From positions 15,001-79,000 of the forward strand of contig CAWEPG010000010.1 in the NCBI GenBank assembly GCA_963810905.1: DNA of 64,000 bases. The letters run 5' to 3'. The translations under genes were made by a program, and so were the position numbers. The notes beneath the pieces were generated by a model. The model saw only the letters and a program-made list of their open reading frames with translations. It searched no databases and had not been told where the DNA came from. This document shows positions 9,035 to 18,482 of the stretch, in pieces (within the stretch, counting starts at the first letter, position 1; every line of letters starts with the position of its first letter). The stretch comes from CAWBAT01 sp963810905 (GTDB taxonomy: Bacteria > Acidobacteriota > Terriglobia > Versatilivoradales > Versatilivoraceae).

Positions 9035-9541
9035 ATGGAATTCACAATTGGTGAAAAAGTCATCTACCCCAATCACGGCGTTGGGATCATCGAAAAAATC
9101 AATAGCCGAGAAGTATCAGGCCATCGAGAGTCTTTTTACCAGCTGAAAATGGTGGCTAACAGCATGATGGTCATGATCCCCATATCGAATGTGAGTGATG
9201 TTGGCTTGCGCAAGCTGATCAAGAAAGAAGCTGTGAACGAAGTCTTAGATCATCTCAAAAGCACGGGGATCCAGGCCCATACCGATTGGAAAAACCGATA
9301 CAAAGAGAACAGCGACAAGATGCGGACCGGAAGTATTTTCGACGTGGCTGACGTCTTCAAGAGTCTCTATTCTTTGAGCCACGAGCGCGTTCTCTCCTTC
9401 CGAGAAAAGAAAATGCTGGATCGAGCCCGCTATCTTGTCATCAGCGAACTGTCAACGGTCTGGAACCTGCCCGAGCTTAAAGTACAGGAGATGGTCGAAC
9501 ACACCTTGGATGAGAAAGTAATTCGAAAAGCCCACGCCTGA
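9035..9541 (+). CDS. carD: CarD/CdnL family transcriptional regulator
   Basis: CarD/CdnL proteins bind the RNA polymerase beta subunit and stabilise open promoter complexes, notably at rRNA promoters. The ATG at 9035 gives 168 aa beginning with the diagnostic EFTIGEKVIYPNHGVGIIE of the Tudor-like RNAP-interaction domain (about residues 2-65); an upstream in-frame ATG at 8978 would add 19 unrelated residues. The rest is the helical DNA-binding region (SLSHERVLSFREKKMLDRAR). The gene has its own promoter and runs towards the HNH gene. Monocistronic by appearance. Confidence 0.94.
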   Translation: MEFTIGEKVIYPNHGVGIIEKINSREVSGHRESFYQLKMVANSMMVMIPISNVSDVGLRKLIKKEAVNEVLDHLKSTGIQAHTDWKNRYKENSDKMRTGSIFDVADVFKSLYSLSHERVLSFREKKMLDRARYLVISELSTVWNLPELKVQEMVEHTLDEKVIRKAHA

Positions 9542-9586
9542 TTCGCTGGCTTCCCCCCATCCGATCTTCAGGAACAGCGGGACGCC

Positions 9587-10114
9587 TCAAGTTTCCAACT
9601 CGACATTCCAATAGAGGTAATCACGCCAGCTTTCCGGAGCATTCTTAAAGACGAGGGTAAGACTGAGACTGGGTACCCATTGGGGCTCGACGGGCCTGCG
9701 GATGAGCTTCATGCCGGCTTCTCGGGGCGTTTGCCCTCCCTTTCTGCGATTGCAATCAATGCAGGCTGTCACGATGTTCTCCCAGCTCTTGGTCCCGTTG
9801 CGGGACACGGGAATGACATGGTCGAAGGTAAGCTCTTCACTACGAAACTGGGTGTTGCAGTACTGGCATGTGTAGCTGTCTCGTGCGTAGATATTGGCTC
9901 GAGAGAACTTCACAATTTTACTCTTTTTAACTCTAACGTATTTCAGTAGACGCAATATTGACGGGAGTTTGATGGCAAAAGTCACACTGTGGATTTCACG
10001 AGTGTACTCCTCGATGACTTCCACCTTGCCTGCAAAGAGCAACGTGATGGCTCGTTGCCAGCCTATGATTTTAAGGGGTTCGTAAGAAGCGTTTAATAAG
10101 AGAGTCGATTCCAT
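9587..10114 (-). CDS. HNH endonuclease
   Basis: A 175-aa stand-alone HNH protein of the widespread chromosomal family that starts LLNASYEPL. The beta-beta-alpha metal finger has zinc cysteines C83/C86 (CQYC) and C118/C121 (CIDC). The catalytic core is FDHVIPVSRNG (Asp98-His99) with Asn113 in ENIVTACIDC. The N-terminal ~70 residues (LLFAGKVEVIEEY) are typical of this family. The biological role is not established; related genes are usually single, not tied to restriction systems. It is convergent with carD. Confidence 0.9.
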   Translation of the reverse strand: MESTLLLNASYEPLKIIGWQRAITLLFAGKVEVIEEYTREIHSVTFAIKLPSILRLLKYVRVKKSKIVKFSRANIYARDSYTCQYCNTQFRSEELTFDHVIPVSRNGTKSWENIVTACIDCNRRKGGQTPREAGMKLIRRPVEPQWVPSLSLTLVFKNAPESWRDYLYWNVELET

Positions 10115-10240
10115 ATTGAATACTCGCTTGCTACTTTTTCTTTCCTGTCTGATCCCATCCTATCTTGCTGACTCTTTTCGGCTGAGGACACATAAGCCGC
10201 CTCTTGCCTTTCACTCTAGCCAACGAGAAGTTTCATCTCT

Positions 10241-10287
10241 AAAAACGAAAAAACCGACTTTGCCCAATCGGGTCGGCAAGTCGGTTT
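10241..10287 (-). terminator. Rho-independent terminator for leftward transcription
   Basis: AAACCGACTTTGCC (10251-10264) pairs with GGCAAGTCGGTTT (10275-10287), with one bulged T. Read on the minus strand, the stem is followed by TTTTTTCGTTTTT. On the plus strand no U-tract follows. It therefore ends a transcript arriving from the right, most simply the small ORF at 10324-10545. Confidence 0.7.
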
Positions 10288-10323
10288 CTGTTGGAAGCGC
10301 GTTCGAAAGAATTCGTTTTCGCG

Positions 10324-10545
10324 TCATATCCAAACATCACGTTGCTTACCCCAGGCAATCTTAGGTATTTGAGAAGGATGAACCCTTTTCATCAAGACAC
10401 TCTCCATAAGCTCACGACAAGAAACATCATAATCCACTGCAATTATCTCTAATCCGTTTTCTTTGTCAAGGCTGATTCCAATCGTTGACCCCTCCAAAAG
10501 AGCCACAATACTTGTAGTACACGTTCTGATTATTGAAGCTCTCAT
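10324..10545 (-). CDS. Small hypothetical protein
   Basis: A 73-aa frame that I do not recognise (begins MRASIIRTC, ends WGKQRDVWI). Its main support is location: a strong minus-strand terminator lies about 40 nt past its stop, and no other leftward gene in the region needs that terminator. Predicted features are mixed alpha/beta, without signal peptide or membrane helix. The ribosome site is weak, and no good minus-strand promoter was seen. A preceding in-frame TTG would add one residue. It could still be a chance ORF over a decayed gene. Confidence 0.35.
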   Translation of the reverse strand: MRASIIRTCTTSIVALLEGSTIGISLDKENGLEIIAVDYDVSCRELMESVLMKRVHPSQIPKIAWGKQRDVWI

Positions 10546-10593
10546 CAAATTGCCCGGATCGCAAAGAGAAAATATTACGAATTGAGATTGTCA

Positions 10594-10623
10594 TTGACAC
10601 CCCCCGCACCTTCCCCTTATCTT
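10594..10623 (+). promoter_or_regulatory. Promoter of tRNA-Val
   Basis: TTGACA (10594-10599, perfect -35), 18-nt spacer, TATCTT (10618-10623). The mature tRNA starts 11 nt later at 10634, consistent with a short 5' leader trimmed by RNase P. Confidence 0.6.
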
Positions 10624-10633
10624 ACGCCCAAAT

Positions 10634-10710
10634 GGGCGCGTAGCTCAGTTGGTACGAGCGCTACCTTGACACGGTAGAGGTCATCGGTTCGATCCCGGTC
10701 GCGCCCACCA
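10634..10710 (+). tRNA. tRNA-Val (GAC)
   Basis: Full cloverleaf with encoded CCA. The acceptor GGGCGCG pairs with CGCGCCC, discriminator A, CCA at 10708-10710. D-arm GCTC/GAGC; anticodon stem CTACC/GGTAG around the loop TTGACAC, giving anticodon GAC (valine, GTC/GTT). The T-arm carries the TTCGATC loop. Single tRNA, no neighbouring tRNA or integration scar seen. Confidence 0.97.
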
Positions 10711-10933
10711 TTCGTAAATCCTATCAGTAACGACTCTCCTGTCCATCTGAATCCTTCCTTGGGGAATTTCACGTTTTTGCCAGCCTGCCTGAACCAATTT
10801 CTGATATCCTTTTCAAGTTAGCGAAAACGTTCGGGACAAGTCATTAGCGAGTTTATATTCTTCAAGTTGGCGATCCCGATGCCTTCCTTTGACAGGTAAT
10901 GGGTGAGTTGACGGACTTCGGATATTGAATGAA

Positions 10934-11770
10934 ATGGCCAGGTGGATTGACGCTCACACCCATGCATGGAGGGCCGTTCCTAATTACTCTCCACCCAATC
11001 GGACAATCGTGAGCCCCGTCTCCGAAGTCCCAGTGGAACTACTCCTTGAGTATATGGATGAACACGATATCGGGCGGGCGGTTCTGGTGCAACCGATCTT
11101 TCCGGGAGAAGATAACGGCTATTTGGCAGATTGTGCGAAGAAATATCCCGAACGATTCTGCGCTGTTTGCGTCGTGGACCCGCGAAATCAAGACTTCGAA
11201 AGACGCTTGAGTTACTGGGTCGAGGAAAGAGGATGCAGGGGCCTCCGATTGCGCCCTTGGATTAAGGAGGAGGAGGCTCCATTCCACAACCCGTCCTTCG
11301 CCAAGCTCTGGGAACACATTGCCGCTTTGAAGATTACGGTCAACATACTCATTGATCCCGAACAGTTGGGCCTTCTGGGGATCTGGGTGGATCGCTTCCC
11401 GCAAGTACCCGTGTTGATTGATCACCTGGGCCATCCCAATCTGTCTCTCGGTTTGAAAGCAGGGAGTTTTCAAACCCTGCAGCAAATGTCCCGCTTCCCC
11501 AATGTGTATTTGAAAGCCTCCGGCTACTACTACTTTTCACAAGAGCGTTACCCTTATTCAGATTGTTGGGAGCTATTCCGCGCAATCTACGACCAGTGGG
11601 GTCCCGAGCGACTTGTATGGGGAAGTGATTTCCCTCATGTACTTCTGAAGACTGGATACCAACGAGCGTTGCTCTTTCAAGAACGATTTTACAAATTTCT
11701 GAGTACACGCGATTTAGACCTCATCATGGCCCAGAATGCTCTCAAACTCTATTGGCAGAACAACGAATGA
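10934..11770 (+). CDS. Amidohydrolase family (COG3618-like TIM-barrel metal-dependent hydrolase)
   Basis: A 278-aa member of the amidohydrolase-2 family, which hydrolyses lactones and related ring compounds (L-fuconolactonase, sulfomuconolactone or pyrone-dicarboxylate lactonase types). The start WIDAHTHAW carries the HxH metal pair. IDHLGHP supplies further metal/active-site histidines, and LVWGSDFPH the terminal catalytic Asp. ATG 10934 was preferred to TTG 10925 because family members begin right before the HxH strand. It overlaps the next gene by 4 nt (ATGA), so the two are probably cotranslated. The substrate cannot be read from sequence; the neighbours suggest a small catabolic set. Confidence 0.82.
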   Translation: MARWIDAHTHAWRAVPNYSPPNRTIVSPVSEVPVELLLEYMDEHDIGRAVLVQPIFPGEDNGYLADCAKKYPERFCAVCVVDPRNQDFERRLSYWVEERGCRGLRLRPWIKEEEAPFHNPSFAKLWEHIAALKITVNILIDPEQLGLLGIWVDRFPQVPVLIDHLGHPNLSLGLKAGSFQTLQQMSRFPNVYLKASGYYYFSQERYPYSDCWELFRAIYDQWGPERLVWGSDFPHVLLKTGYQRALLFQERFYKFLSTRDLDLIMAQNALKLYWQNNE

Positions 11771-12738
11771 AAGTCTTAATTCTCGGAGCAGGAGGAGTGG
11801 GTGGCTTTCTGGGTGCTCTGCTGGCTCGAGCGGGGCATGAACTGCTATTCATCGACCGAGAACAGAAGCATGTGGACGCCATCAATCGTTCTGGATTGAA
11901 GGTGAGCGGGCAAGAATCCTTTACCATTCAGGCAAGAGCCACGGCACGACCTGCGCGAGAGCTCTGGAGTTCTGCAGATCTTTTGATTCTGGCAACCAAG
12001 AACCTCGATTCATTTGAAGCAATGGCTTCGATCGAAGAACTCGACGTGGGATGGGCCACTTCTATTCAGAACGGGTTGGATGTCCATGACGGGTTGATCG
12101 CTCGCTTCGGCCAAGAACGCGTTTTCGGAATGATCACCTTGATCAGCGGGAGCTTAAAAGGTCCGGGTGAAGTCATCGGTTTCTGGGGAGACCGTCCGAC
12201 ATTTCTGGGGGAACTGGATGGGCGGCAAAGCGCGCGGATAGAGAAGCTTGCCGGGCAGCTTGCGGCCGCCAGGCTGAAGGTCATTGTTCCCGACCACATC
12301 GAATCGGTGCGATGGACCAAAATGGTCTGGTGGATTCCTCTGGTCGTGCTGCCCTCCATCACCCGCCTCACTTGGGGTGAAGCCTTTGTCCAGCCTGACT
12401 TGGCTGCTCTTTACACCCGGATCGAACGGGAGTGCGCGGAAGTAGCTACTGCCTTGGGGCATCCGGTGAAGAATTATGACAGCATGCCAGTGTCCAAGCG
12501 GTTAAGCCTTTCCTTCGACGAAGCCGTGTTGGACGTCTTGGAGATGGGGCGAAACTTCATAGCTGAGGGAACCGGAGCCAAAGAGGTCGCGATGCTATTA
12601 GATCTCAAGAAGCGGCGGCGGACGGAGGCTGAAAGCACGATTGGGCTCATGGTCAAGAAAGCGCAGGAAGCCGGCATTCCTGTCCCTTACACGGAATGCG
12701 CCTGGCGTTTGATCCATTCAATCGAATCGACGTTTTAA
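11767..12738 (+). CDS. Ketopantoate reductase-like (ApbA/PanE family) oxidoreductase
   Basis: A 323-aa NAD(P)-binding dehydrogenase. The Rossmann motif GAGGVGG follows the start MKVLIL, and ATG 11767 gives the expected compact N-terminus. The C-terminal ApbA domain is present, with the catalytic-type Lys in RWTKMVWW. The two asparagines that normally follow this Lys in PanE (KxxxN...N) are replaced by Trp and Val. It is therefore probably not a true ketopantoate reductase and may reduce another 2-keto or beta-keto acid. It is coupled to the amidohydrolase upstream (ATGA) and followed 11 nt later by the luciferase-like gene. Confidence 0.8.
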   Translation: MKVLILGAGGVGGFLGALLARAGHELLFIDREQKHVDAINRSGLKVSGQESFTIQARATARPARELWSSADLLILATKNLDSFEAMASIEELDVGWATSIQNGLDVHDGLIARFGQERVFGMITLISGSLKGPGEVIGFWGDRPTFLGELDGRQSARIEKLAGQLAAARLKVIVPDHIESVRWTKMVWWIPLVVLPSITRLTWGEAFVQPDLAALYTRIERECAEVATALGHPVKNYDSMPVSKRLSLSFDEAVLDVLEMGRNFIAEGTGAKEVAMLLDLKKRRRTEAESTIGLMVKKAQEAGIPVPYTECAWRLIHSIESTF

Positions 12739-12749
12739 AAGGAGGCGCT

Positions 12750-13835
12750 GTGAAGCTAGGGTTATTTATGATGCCGGTGCATCCGCCGGAGAAGCCAAGG
12801 ACGCAGTGTTTCGAAGAGGATATCGAGTTGATTGTTCGAGCCGAGGGCCTTGGCTTTACAGAAGCCTGGGTGGGTCAGCATCATACCCTGGCCTGGGAGC
12901 CCATTCCGTCCAATGATGTTTTTATCGCCAACGTGTTTCCCAGAACGAAGACCATACGACTCGGGACTGGTGTCTCCATTATCCCTCAGCACCATCCGGC
13001 TAATGTGGCCATGCGCCTGGCGCTTCTGGATCATCTGTCGCGAGGACGATTGAATTGCGGTTTTGGTCAAGGTGGAGTTCCAACGGATCATGAGCTTTTC
13101 GGCCTGCCGGATCCCAAAACGCAAGGGCTCATGACGCTCGAAGGCATCGACCTCATACTTAAGCTATGGCAGGCAGAAGCCCCCTTTGAATTCAAAGGTC
13201 AGTTCTGGACCCTCAAGATTAACCATCCCAATTTAGAATTGGGTATGGGAACGCTACTCAAGCCCTATCAGAAACCCCATCCACCTATCGCTATGAGCGT
13301 AATCAAAGGCAGTTCCATGGCCGCTATTTTGGCAGGGAAACGAGGCTATCTTCCGTTGAGTTCGAATCTCGTGCCGGCATCCACCGTGGTGGAGCACTGG
13401 AAAGGCTATTGCGCCGGGGCACAAGAAATGGGACGGGAAATGCCCAATCGATCGGTGTGGCGCGTCGCCCGTAGCATTTACGTAGGAGAGACGAACCAGG
13501 AGGCTCGCGAACATGCTCTTAACGGGACTTTCTCGAGGTCATTCGGTTATATGTGTGCATTGATGAAATCGGCGAACATGCTCCATCTGGTGAAGCATGA
13601 TTTGGCCGTGACGGATGAAGAAGTGACTCCAGATTATATCCTCAAGCATCTGTGCATTGTAGGTGACGTGGACAGCTGCATCCAACAACTGCAGCAGCTT
13701 TGGCAGCAGACCGGAGGTTTTGGCACACTATTGATGATTGCCCATGACTGGGACGACAAGACCAAGTGGGTGAAATCGATGGAACGCCTGACACGGGAAG
13801 TACTCCCCGCCTTGCCCTCGACTTATGATGCATGA
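12750..13835 (+). CDS. LLM-class flavin-dependent monooxygenase (luciferase-like)
   Basis: A 361-aa bacterial-luciferase-family oxidoreductase using reduced FMN or F420. Evident segments are GLFMMPVHPP, EAWVGQHHT, TIRLGTGVSIIPQHHP and LDHLSRGRLNCGFGQGG, the flavin-binding barrel signatures. The start is GTG 12750, preceded by a strong AAAAGGAGG (12737-12745) lying over the stop of the previous gene; the longer frame from 12696 lacks support. It is the third gene of the amidohydrolase/KPR-like string. Such enzymes often oxidise amines, sulfonates or aromatic compounds, but the substrate here is unknown. Confidence 0.87.
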   Translation: MKLGLFMMPVHPPEKPRTQCFEEDIELIVRAEGLGFTEAWVGQHHTLAWEPIPSNDVFIANVFPRTKTIRLGTGVSIIPQHHPANVAMRLALLDHLSRGRLNCGFGQGGVPTDHELFGLPDPKTQGLMTLEGIDLILKLWQAEAPFEFKGQFWTLKINHPNLELGMGTLLKPYQKPHPPIAMSVIKGSSMAAILAGKRGYLPLSSNLVPASTVVEHWKGYCAGAQEMGREMPNRSVWRVARSIYVGETNQEAREHALNGTFSRSFGYMCALMKSANMLHLVKHDLAVTDEEVTPDYILKHLCIVGDVDSCIQQLQQLWQQTGGFGTLLMIAHDWDDKTKWVKSMERLTREVLPALPSTYDA

Positions 13836-13879
13836 AAGATGGTAATTGCCAATTGACCAATGACTAATAGGCTTGACGC

Positions 13880-16743
13880 ATGAGACGCACAACCTTTCTC
13901 CTTTTGTTTTTGCTAATCTGGATAGCTCCCGAACATTTTGCCCTGGATAATTCCGAGTTAGAATCTGCCGCTGTAGCCATTATTGGAAAGAATTGTCTCC
14001 CTTGTCACAATGCCGATCAGAAGACCGCAGGACTCATACTGGATCGGCGTGAAGGGGCACTCAAGGGGGGAAACACTGGACCGGCACTTGTCCCCCACCA
14101 GCCGGCGGATAGCCTTTTGATTAAGAAAATTATGGCCGGACAGATGCCACCCGGGAATCCGCTTTCCAACCAGGATCGGGAGACCCTTCGCCAATGGGTA
14201 GAAGCCGGTGCCCCATGGTCGGAGCCACTGGCCAAGGCCCCAGTCAAACGCCCGCGAGGAGATATGAACTGGTGGGCGTTTCAGCCGTTAGGGAAACCTC
14301 AAGTTCCCAATTCTTCTAATATTCCGAATGACTGGTCTCATACTGCAATCGATCGCTTCATCTACGCTAAGCTTCAGGAAAAAGGGTTACAACCTTCTCC
14401 TCCAGCTGACCGCACGATTTTGATCCGACGCGCCACATATGATCTTCTAGGCCTGCCTCCAACCCCGGAAGAAGTGGAAGCCTTTGTCAATGACAAGAGC
14501 CCTGCTGCCTACGAAAAGCTGGTTGACCGTCTTCTTAACTCACCGCAGTATGGCGAGCGCTGGGGGCGGCATTGGCTCGATGTGATTCGTTTCGGTGAAA
14601 GCCAGGGGTATGAGCAGAATCACTTGCGGGAGCAAGCCTGGCCGTTTCGAGATTACATTATTAAATCCTTCAACCAGGACAAACCGTTCACCCAATTCAT
14701 TCTTGAACAGCTTGCGGGAGATCAAATTGCTCCTGATGACCCGGAAATCGCCGTCGGCACGGGGTTTCTCGTCGCGGGAACCCATGACACCGTAACCATT
14801 GAGAACATCGAAGGAAAGCTCCAGCAACGTGCCAACGACCTGGATGATATGGTATCGACGACCGGCGCAGCCTTCCTGGGACTAACCATCGGGTGCGCCC
14901 GATGTCACGACCACAAATTTGACCCGATTCAACAGGCCGATTACTACCGGATTCAAGCAGCTTTTGGGGGAGTTCAACATGGAGAAAGAGAGTGGACGAC
15001 CTTGGGCTTAAAAGAGCGCCGTGCCGCCCAGGAAAAACCGCTTCTCGAAAAGCAGCAACAGGTCATGGCAAAGATGAATGCGCTTAAAGAGCAAGCGCGC
15101 CCCTTGGTGGAGTCACAAACGGACGAAATTACTCGACGGCTCCGGCCCGCTGTCAGTGCCCGCGGAAATGAGGAGACCTTCCCACCCGTTGCTGCTCGAT
15201 TCGTTCGCATGACGATCCTTGCAACCACGAAGAATCATCCGCCGGCTCTTGACGAGCTGGAAATCTGGACCGCCGGTCCGGACCCCAAGAATGTCGCCTT
15301 GGCTTCCTATGGGACTAAGGCCCATGCACGCAAAACCCGCACCGATGAAAAAGATCCAAATTTCTACAAAGTAGAGTTTCTGAATGACGGGAAGGCCGAT
15401 GAGATCTGGATTTCCGGGGAAAAGGGTACGGGCGAGGTAACGTTTGAGTTTCCTAAGTTAGAAACAATCTCCCGGATCACCTGGTCACGGGATCGCCCCG
15501 GCGCTAATCAAGGCAAGTTTGTCGGGTATCTTCCAATTCATTATACCTTTGAAATCTCCACAGACGGACTGCGCTGGCAAGAAATTTCCGGTTCGGAAGA
15601 TCGACTGCCCTATGATGAAGAGGAGCGACAGGAGTTATTCATTTTAGCTGTCCTTCCTGCTTCGGATCGCGCCGCCTGGAATACACTAAAATCTGAGAAG
15701 GCGGAGCTGCAGGAAGCCCTTGCGGCTCTGCCGCCTCTGTCTCAAGCCTATATTGGCACTTTCGAACAGCCTCAGGAGCCAGCCTATTTATTGAAGCGCG
15801 GTAACCCGATGGACAAGGGTCAAGTGATCCCTCCTGGGAGCTTGAGCACTCTTGAGAGAATGTTGCCTGGTTACCAGCTAGACCCTAATAGCACCGGAAG
15901 GGGAACGGCGTCTCACCTTGGCACGATGGATCATCGATGATCGAAATGCTCTTGACAGCCAGGGTTCTCGCCAATCGTGTCTGGCATTATCACTTTGGAA
16001 AAGGTCTCGTCGGAACTCCCAGCGATTTTGGATTCAACGGAGAACGTCCTACTCATCCGGAGTTGCTCGAATGGCTCGCCGGTCATTTGCAGGAGCTAGG
16101 CTGGAGGCTAAAGCCCTTGCATCGGGAAATCATGCTCTCGGCTACCTATCGCCAGGCAAGTGCCAGCCGTCCGGAGGAAGCTTCGATCGATAATGAATCC
16201 CGCTACCTCTGGCGCTATCCGCCACGACGACTGGAGGCTGAGGCTGTGCGGGATTCCATCCTGGCGGTGAGTGGGAAGTTGAATACATCGATGGGCGGAC
16301 CCGGATTCCGTTTATACAAGTATACTGTCGACAATGTAGCGACTTATTACCCTTTGGAAAATTTCGATCCGTCATCCTTTCGGCGGGCCGTGTACCAGCA
16401 GACGGCTCGAAGTGTCAAAGATGATTTATTGAGCCTTTATGACTGCCCAGACTCAACGGTTCCTGATCCCAAACGAGTTGTAACCACGACAGCATTGCAG
16501 GCGCTCAGTCTACTGAACAGCACATTCATCATCGACCAAGCCAAATTTTTTGCCGAGCGACTGATTCGGGAGGCCAGTGGAAGTGATGTTCAAGCTCAGG
16601 CCATTCGAGGCTTTCAGTTGGCCTTTGGCCGCCCGCCGACGACCGTAGAGCTCAACAGGTCAGTAGCATTTATTCAGCAAGATGGGCTGATGGCCTTTTG
16701 TCGGATACTCTTTAACACCAATGAATTTATCTACGTGATGTAG
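13880..16743 (+). pseudogene. PSD1/PSCyt1-type cytochrome c protein (DUF1549/DUF1553), frame broken twice
   Basis: Reconstructed length is 953 aa, normal for this secreted family known from Planctomycetes, Verrucomicrobia and Acidobacteria. After a signal peptide comes a cytochrome-like haem motif CLPCH, then DUF1549 (HWLDVIRFGESQG, a second CARCH motif), a discoidin-like insert near residues 430-590, and DUF1553 (ANRVWHYHFGKGLVG). The frame moves +1 in the G run 15900-15903 (TGR|ERRLTLARW) and +1 again at 15954 (DDRNAL|TARVLANRVW). Each is explained by one extra base. The visible pieces are 13880-15940, a short middle frame, and 15937-16743. It sits directly before its usual partner DUF1501. 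Role unknown; exported electron-transfer or polysaccharide-degradation links are proposed for the family. Confidence 0.85.
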
Positions 16744-18203
16744 TGTCTCATCAGTCTGATATGGAAGCATACTCTCGCATTTTCCCTTATTGGATGAATC
16801 GCCGCGAGTTCCTGGGGCAATTCAGTGAAGGACTGACGAGCATCGCTTTGGCCCTGTTGCTCAAGGAGCAGGGACTGCTGGCCGAAGAGACCCCTCCCTT
16901 GGGAAAGCCTCACTTCCCTCCCATGGTCAAACGGGTGATTCAGATTTTCTGTCCCGGCGCCGTCTCACAGATGGATACTTTTGATTTCAAACCGGAACTG
17001 CAAAAACGAAGCGGCCAGCCTCTTCCCGGCGGAGAAAATTTAGTCTCTTTTCAAGGCGCCAATGGGAATCTTCTCAAAAGCCCCTGGAATTTCAGCCAGC
17101 GGGGTGCAAGCGGCAAGTGGGTGTCCGATTTGCTCCCCTACTTGGGCGAATGGGTCGATGAAATGGCCTTCATCCACTCCATTACGGCCAAGAGCAATAC
17201 TCACGGGCCCGGTTGCGTTCAGATGAATACGGGCTTTGTTACCGAAGGGTTCCCGAGTGCTGGAGCCTGGATCAGTTATGCCTTGGGCAGCGAAAACCAC
17301 AACCTGCCCGCCTTTGTGGCTCTGCCCGACATTCGAGGGATCCCTCCGTCGGGACCTGCTAACTGGACTGCTGGTTTCCTGCCTGCAGCCTATCAAGGAG
17401 TCATGTTGAGCGCTTCGGAACCGCTACGAAACCTGGCACGGCCAGCTCAAATCAGCGCAGAAACGGACTTGGCTTCTAAGAAATTCTTGGGCATGCTCAA
17501 TACGATTTATGAAGAGCAGCACCCAGGGAATGCAGACCTAGGAGGAAGAGTGGCTGCTTATGAACTCGCCGGCCGGATGCAACTTTCAGCGCCTGAAGCC
17601 ACGGATTTAAGCCTGGAATCCAAGGCAACTAGAGAACTATACGGCGCCGACGACCCTAATCCATTGCTGGCAGCTTATGCCAGAAATTGTATTCTGGCGC
17701 GTCGCTTGATTGAGCGCGATGTGCGATTCGTCCAGCTATACTGCGGGTCCCGCGCTTCAGGGGTGGATGGCCTGCTGAACTGGGATGCCCACAAGACCCT
17801 AAAACAGGACTATGAGCGGCACTGTCCCATCCTGGACAAGCCAACGGCTGGTTTGATTAGAGACTTGAAATCACGCGGCTTATTGGAAGACACCCTCTTA
17901 CTCTGGACAACCGAATTCGGACGGCAACCCACTCATCAAGCCGGAACCTTGGGACGCGATCACAATCCTGACGGATTCACGGTCTGGATGATGGGTGCCG
18001 GAGTGAAAGGGGGCATAAGTTATGGAGCCACGGATGAGTTCGGTCGCCGGGCCGTTCAAGATGTCTGCACGATCTATGACTTTCATGCCACGGTGCTGAA
18101 CCTCTTGGGCCTGGATCACGAAAAACTCACCTACTATCACAATGGCATCAAGCGGCGGCTTACCGATGTTCATGGCCGTGTAATTCGAGAAGTGTTAGCT
18201 TGA
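16743..18203 (+). CDS. DUF1501 domain-containing protein
   Basis: A 486-aa DUF1501 protein, the habitual partner of DUF1549/DUF1553 proteins; related to the sulfatase/alkaline phosphatase superfamily. The N-terminus has a twin-arginine-like NRREFLGQ followed by a hydrophobic stretch, suggesting export by Tat. FCPGAVSQMDTFDFKPE near residue 73 and the C-terminal TTEFGRQPTHQ...GRDHNP segment are characteristic. GTG 16743 overlaps the stop of the upstream gene by one base; an ATG at 16761 is an equally plausible start, because no ribosome site distinguishes them. Confidence 0.88.
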   Translation: MSHQSDMEAYSRIFPYWMNRREFLGQFSEGLTSIALALLLKEQGLLAEETPPLGKPHFPPMVKRVIQIFCPGAVSQMDTFDFKPELQKRSGQPLPGGENLVSFQGANGNLLKSPWNFSQRGASGKWVSDLLPYLGEWVDEMAFIHSITAKSNTHGPGCVQMNTGFVTEGFPSAGAWISYALGSENHNLPAFVALPDIRGIPPSGPANWTAGFLPAAYQGVMLSASEPLRNLARPAQISAETDLASKKFLGMLNTIYEEQHPGNADLGGRVAAYELAGRMQLSAPEATDLSLESKATRELYGADDPNPLLAAYARNCILARRLIERDVRFVQLYCGSRASGVDGLLNWDAHKTLKQDYERHCPILDKPTAGLIRDLKSRGLLEDTLLLWTTEFGRQPTHQAGTLGRDHNPDGFTVWMMGAGVKGGISYGATDEFGRRAVQDVCTIYDFHATVLNLLGLDHEKLTYYHNGIKRRLTDVHGRVIREVLA

Positions 18204-18326
18204 GTCTCTTGAAAGATCCAGTGAGGCAAATCAAAATAGGTCCTCTCTCAGAAGGGGAGAACCGCTGCGGGTGGCGCAAACATCGCATTTTGATGTCTGC
18301 GCATTCTTTGTGAAGACGACTCTGTT

Positions 18327-18399
18327 CCACGATTGAATGGCCAAATACGGCCTTCAATCGTGGCTACCTGCTTTGAGCGTGCGTCGGAGCGCCCGCTCC
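18327..18399. repeat. Paired hairpins between convergent genes
   Basis: CCACGATTGAATGGCC pairs with GGCCTTCAATCGTGG (18327-18363, one bulge), followed by GGAGCG-CC-CGCTCC (18386-18399). It lies in the 279-nt gap between DUF1501 and iolE, which converge. There is no U-tract, so it may be a REP-like element, or a structure that ends transcription from both sides by other means. Confidence 0.4.
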
Positions 18400-18482
18400 A
18401 CCTCATGACGTTGAAGAAATCTCAGAGTTCGGGATGAGTGATTTCCGATGGACCCTAACCCCATAATCGAAGGTAGAAACAA

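Noticed and set aside
10116..10364. 82-aa plus-strand ORF upstream of the tRNA
   Set aside because: It runs through the terminator stem and has low coding character.
15900..15960. Selenocysteine or suppressed stop as explanation of the PSD1 break
   Set aside because: Homology moves between reading frames at both points, so reading through a stop codon would not restore the protein.
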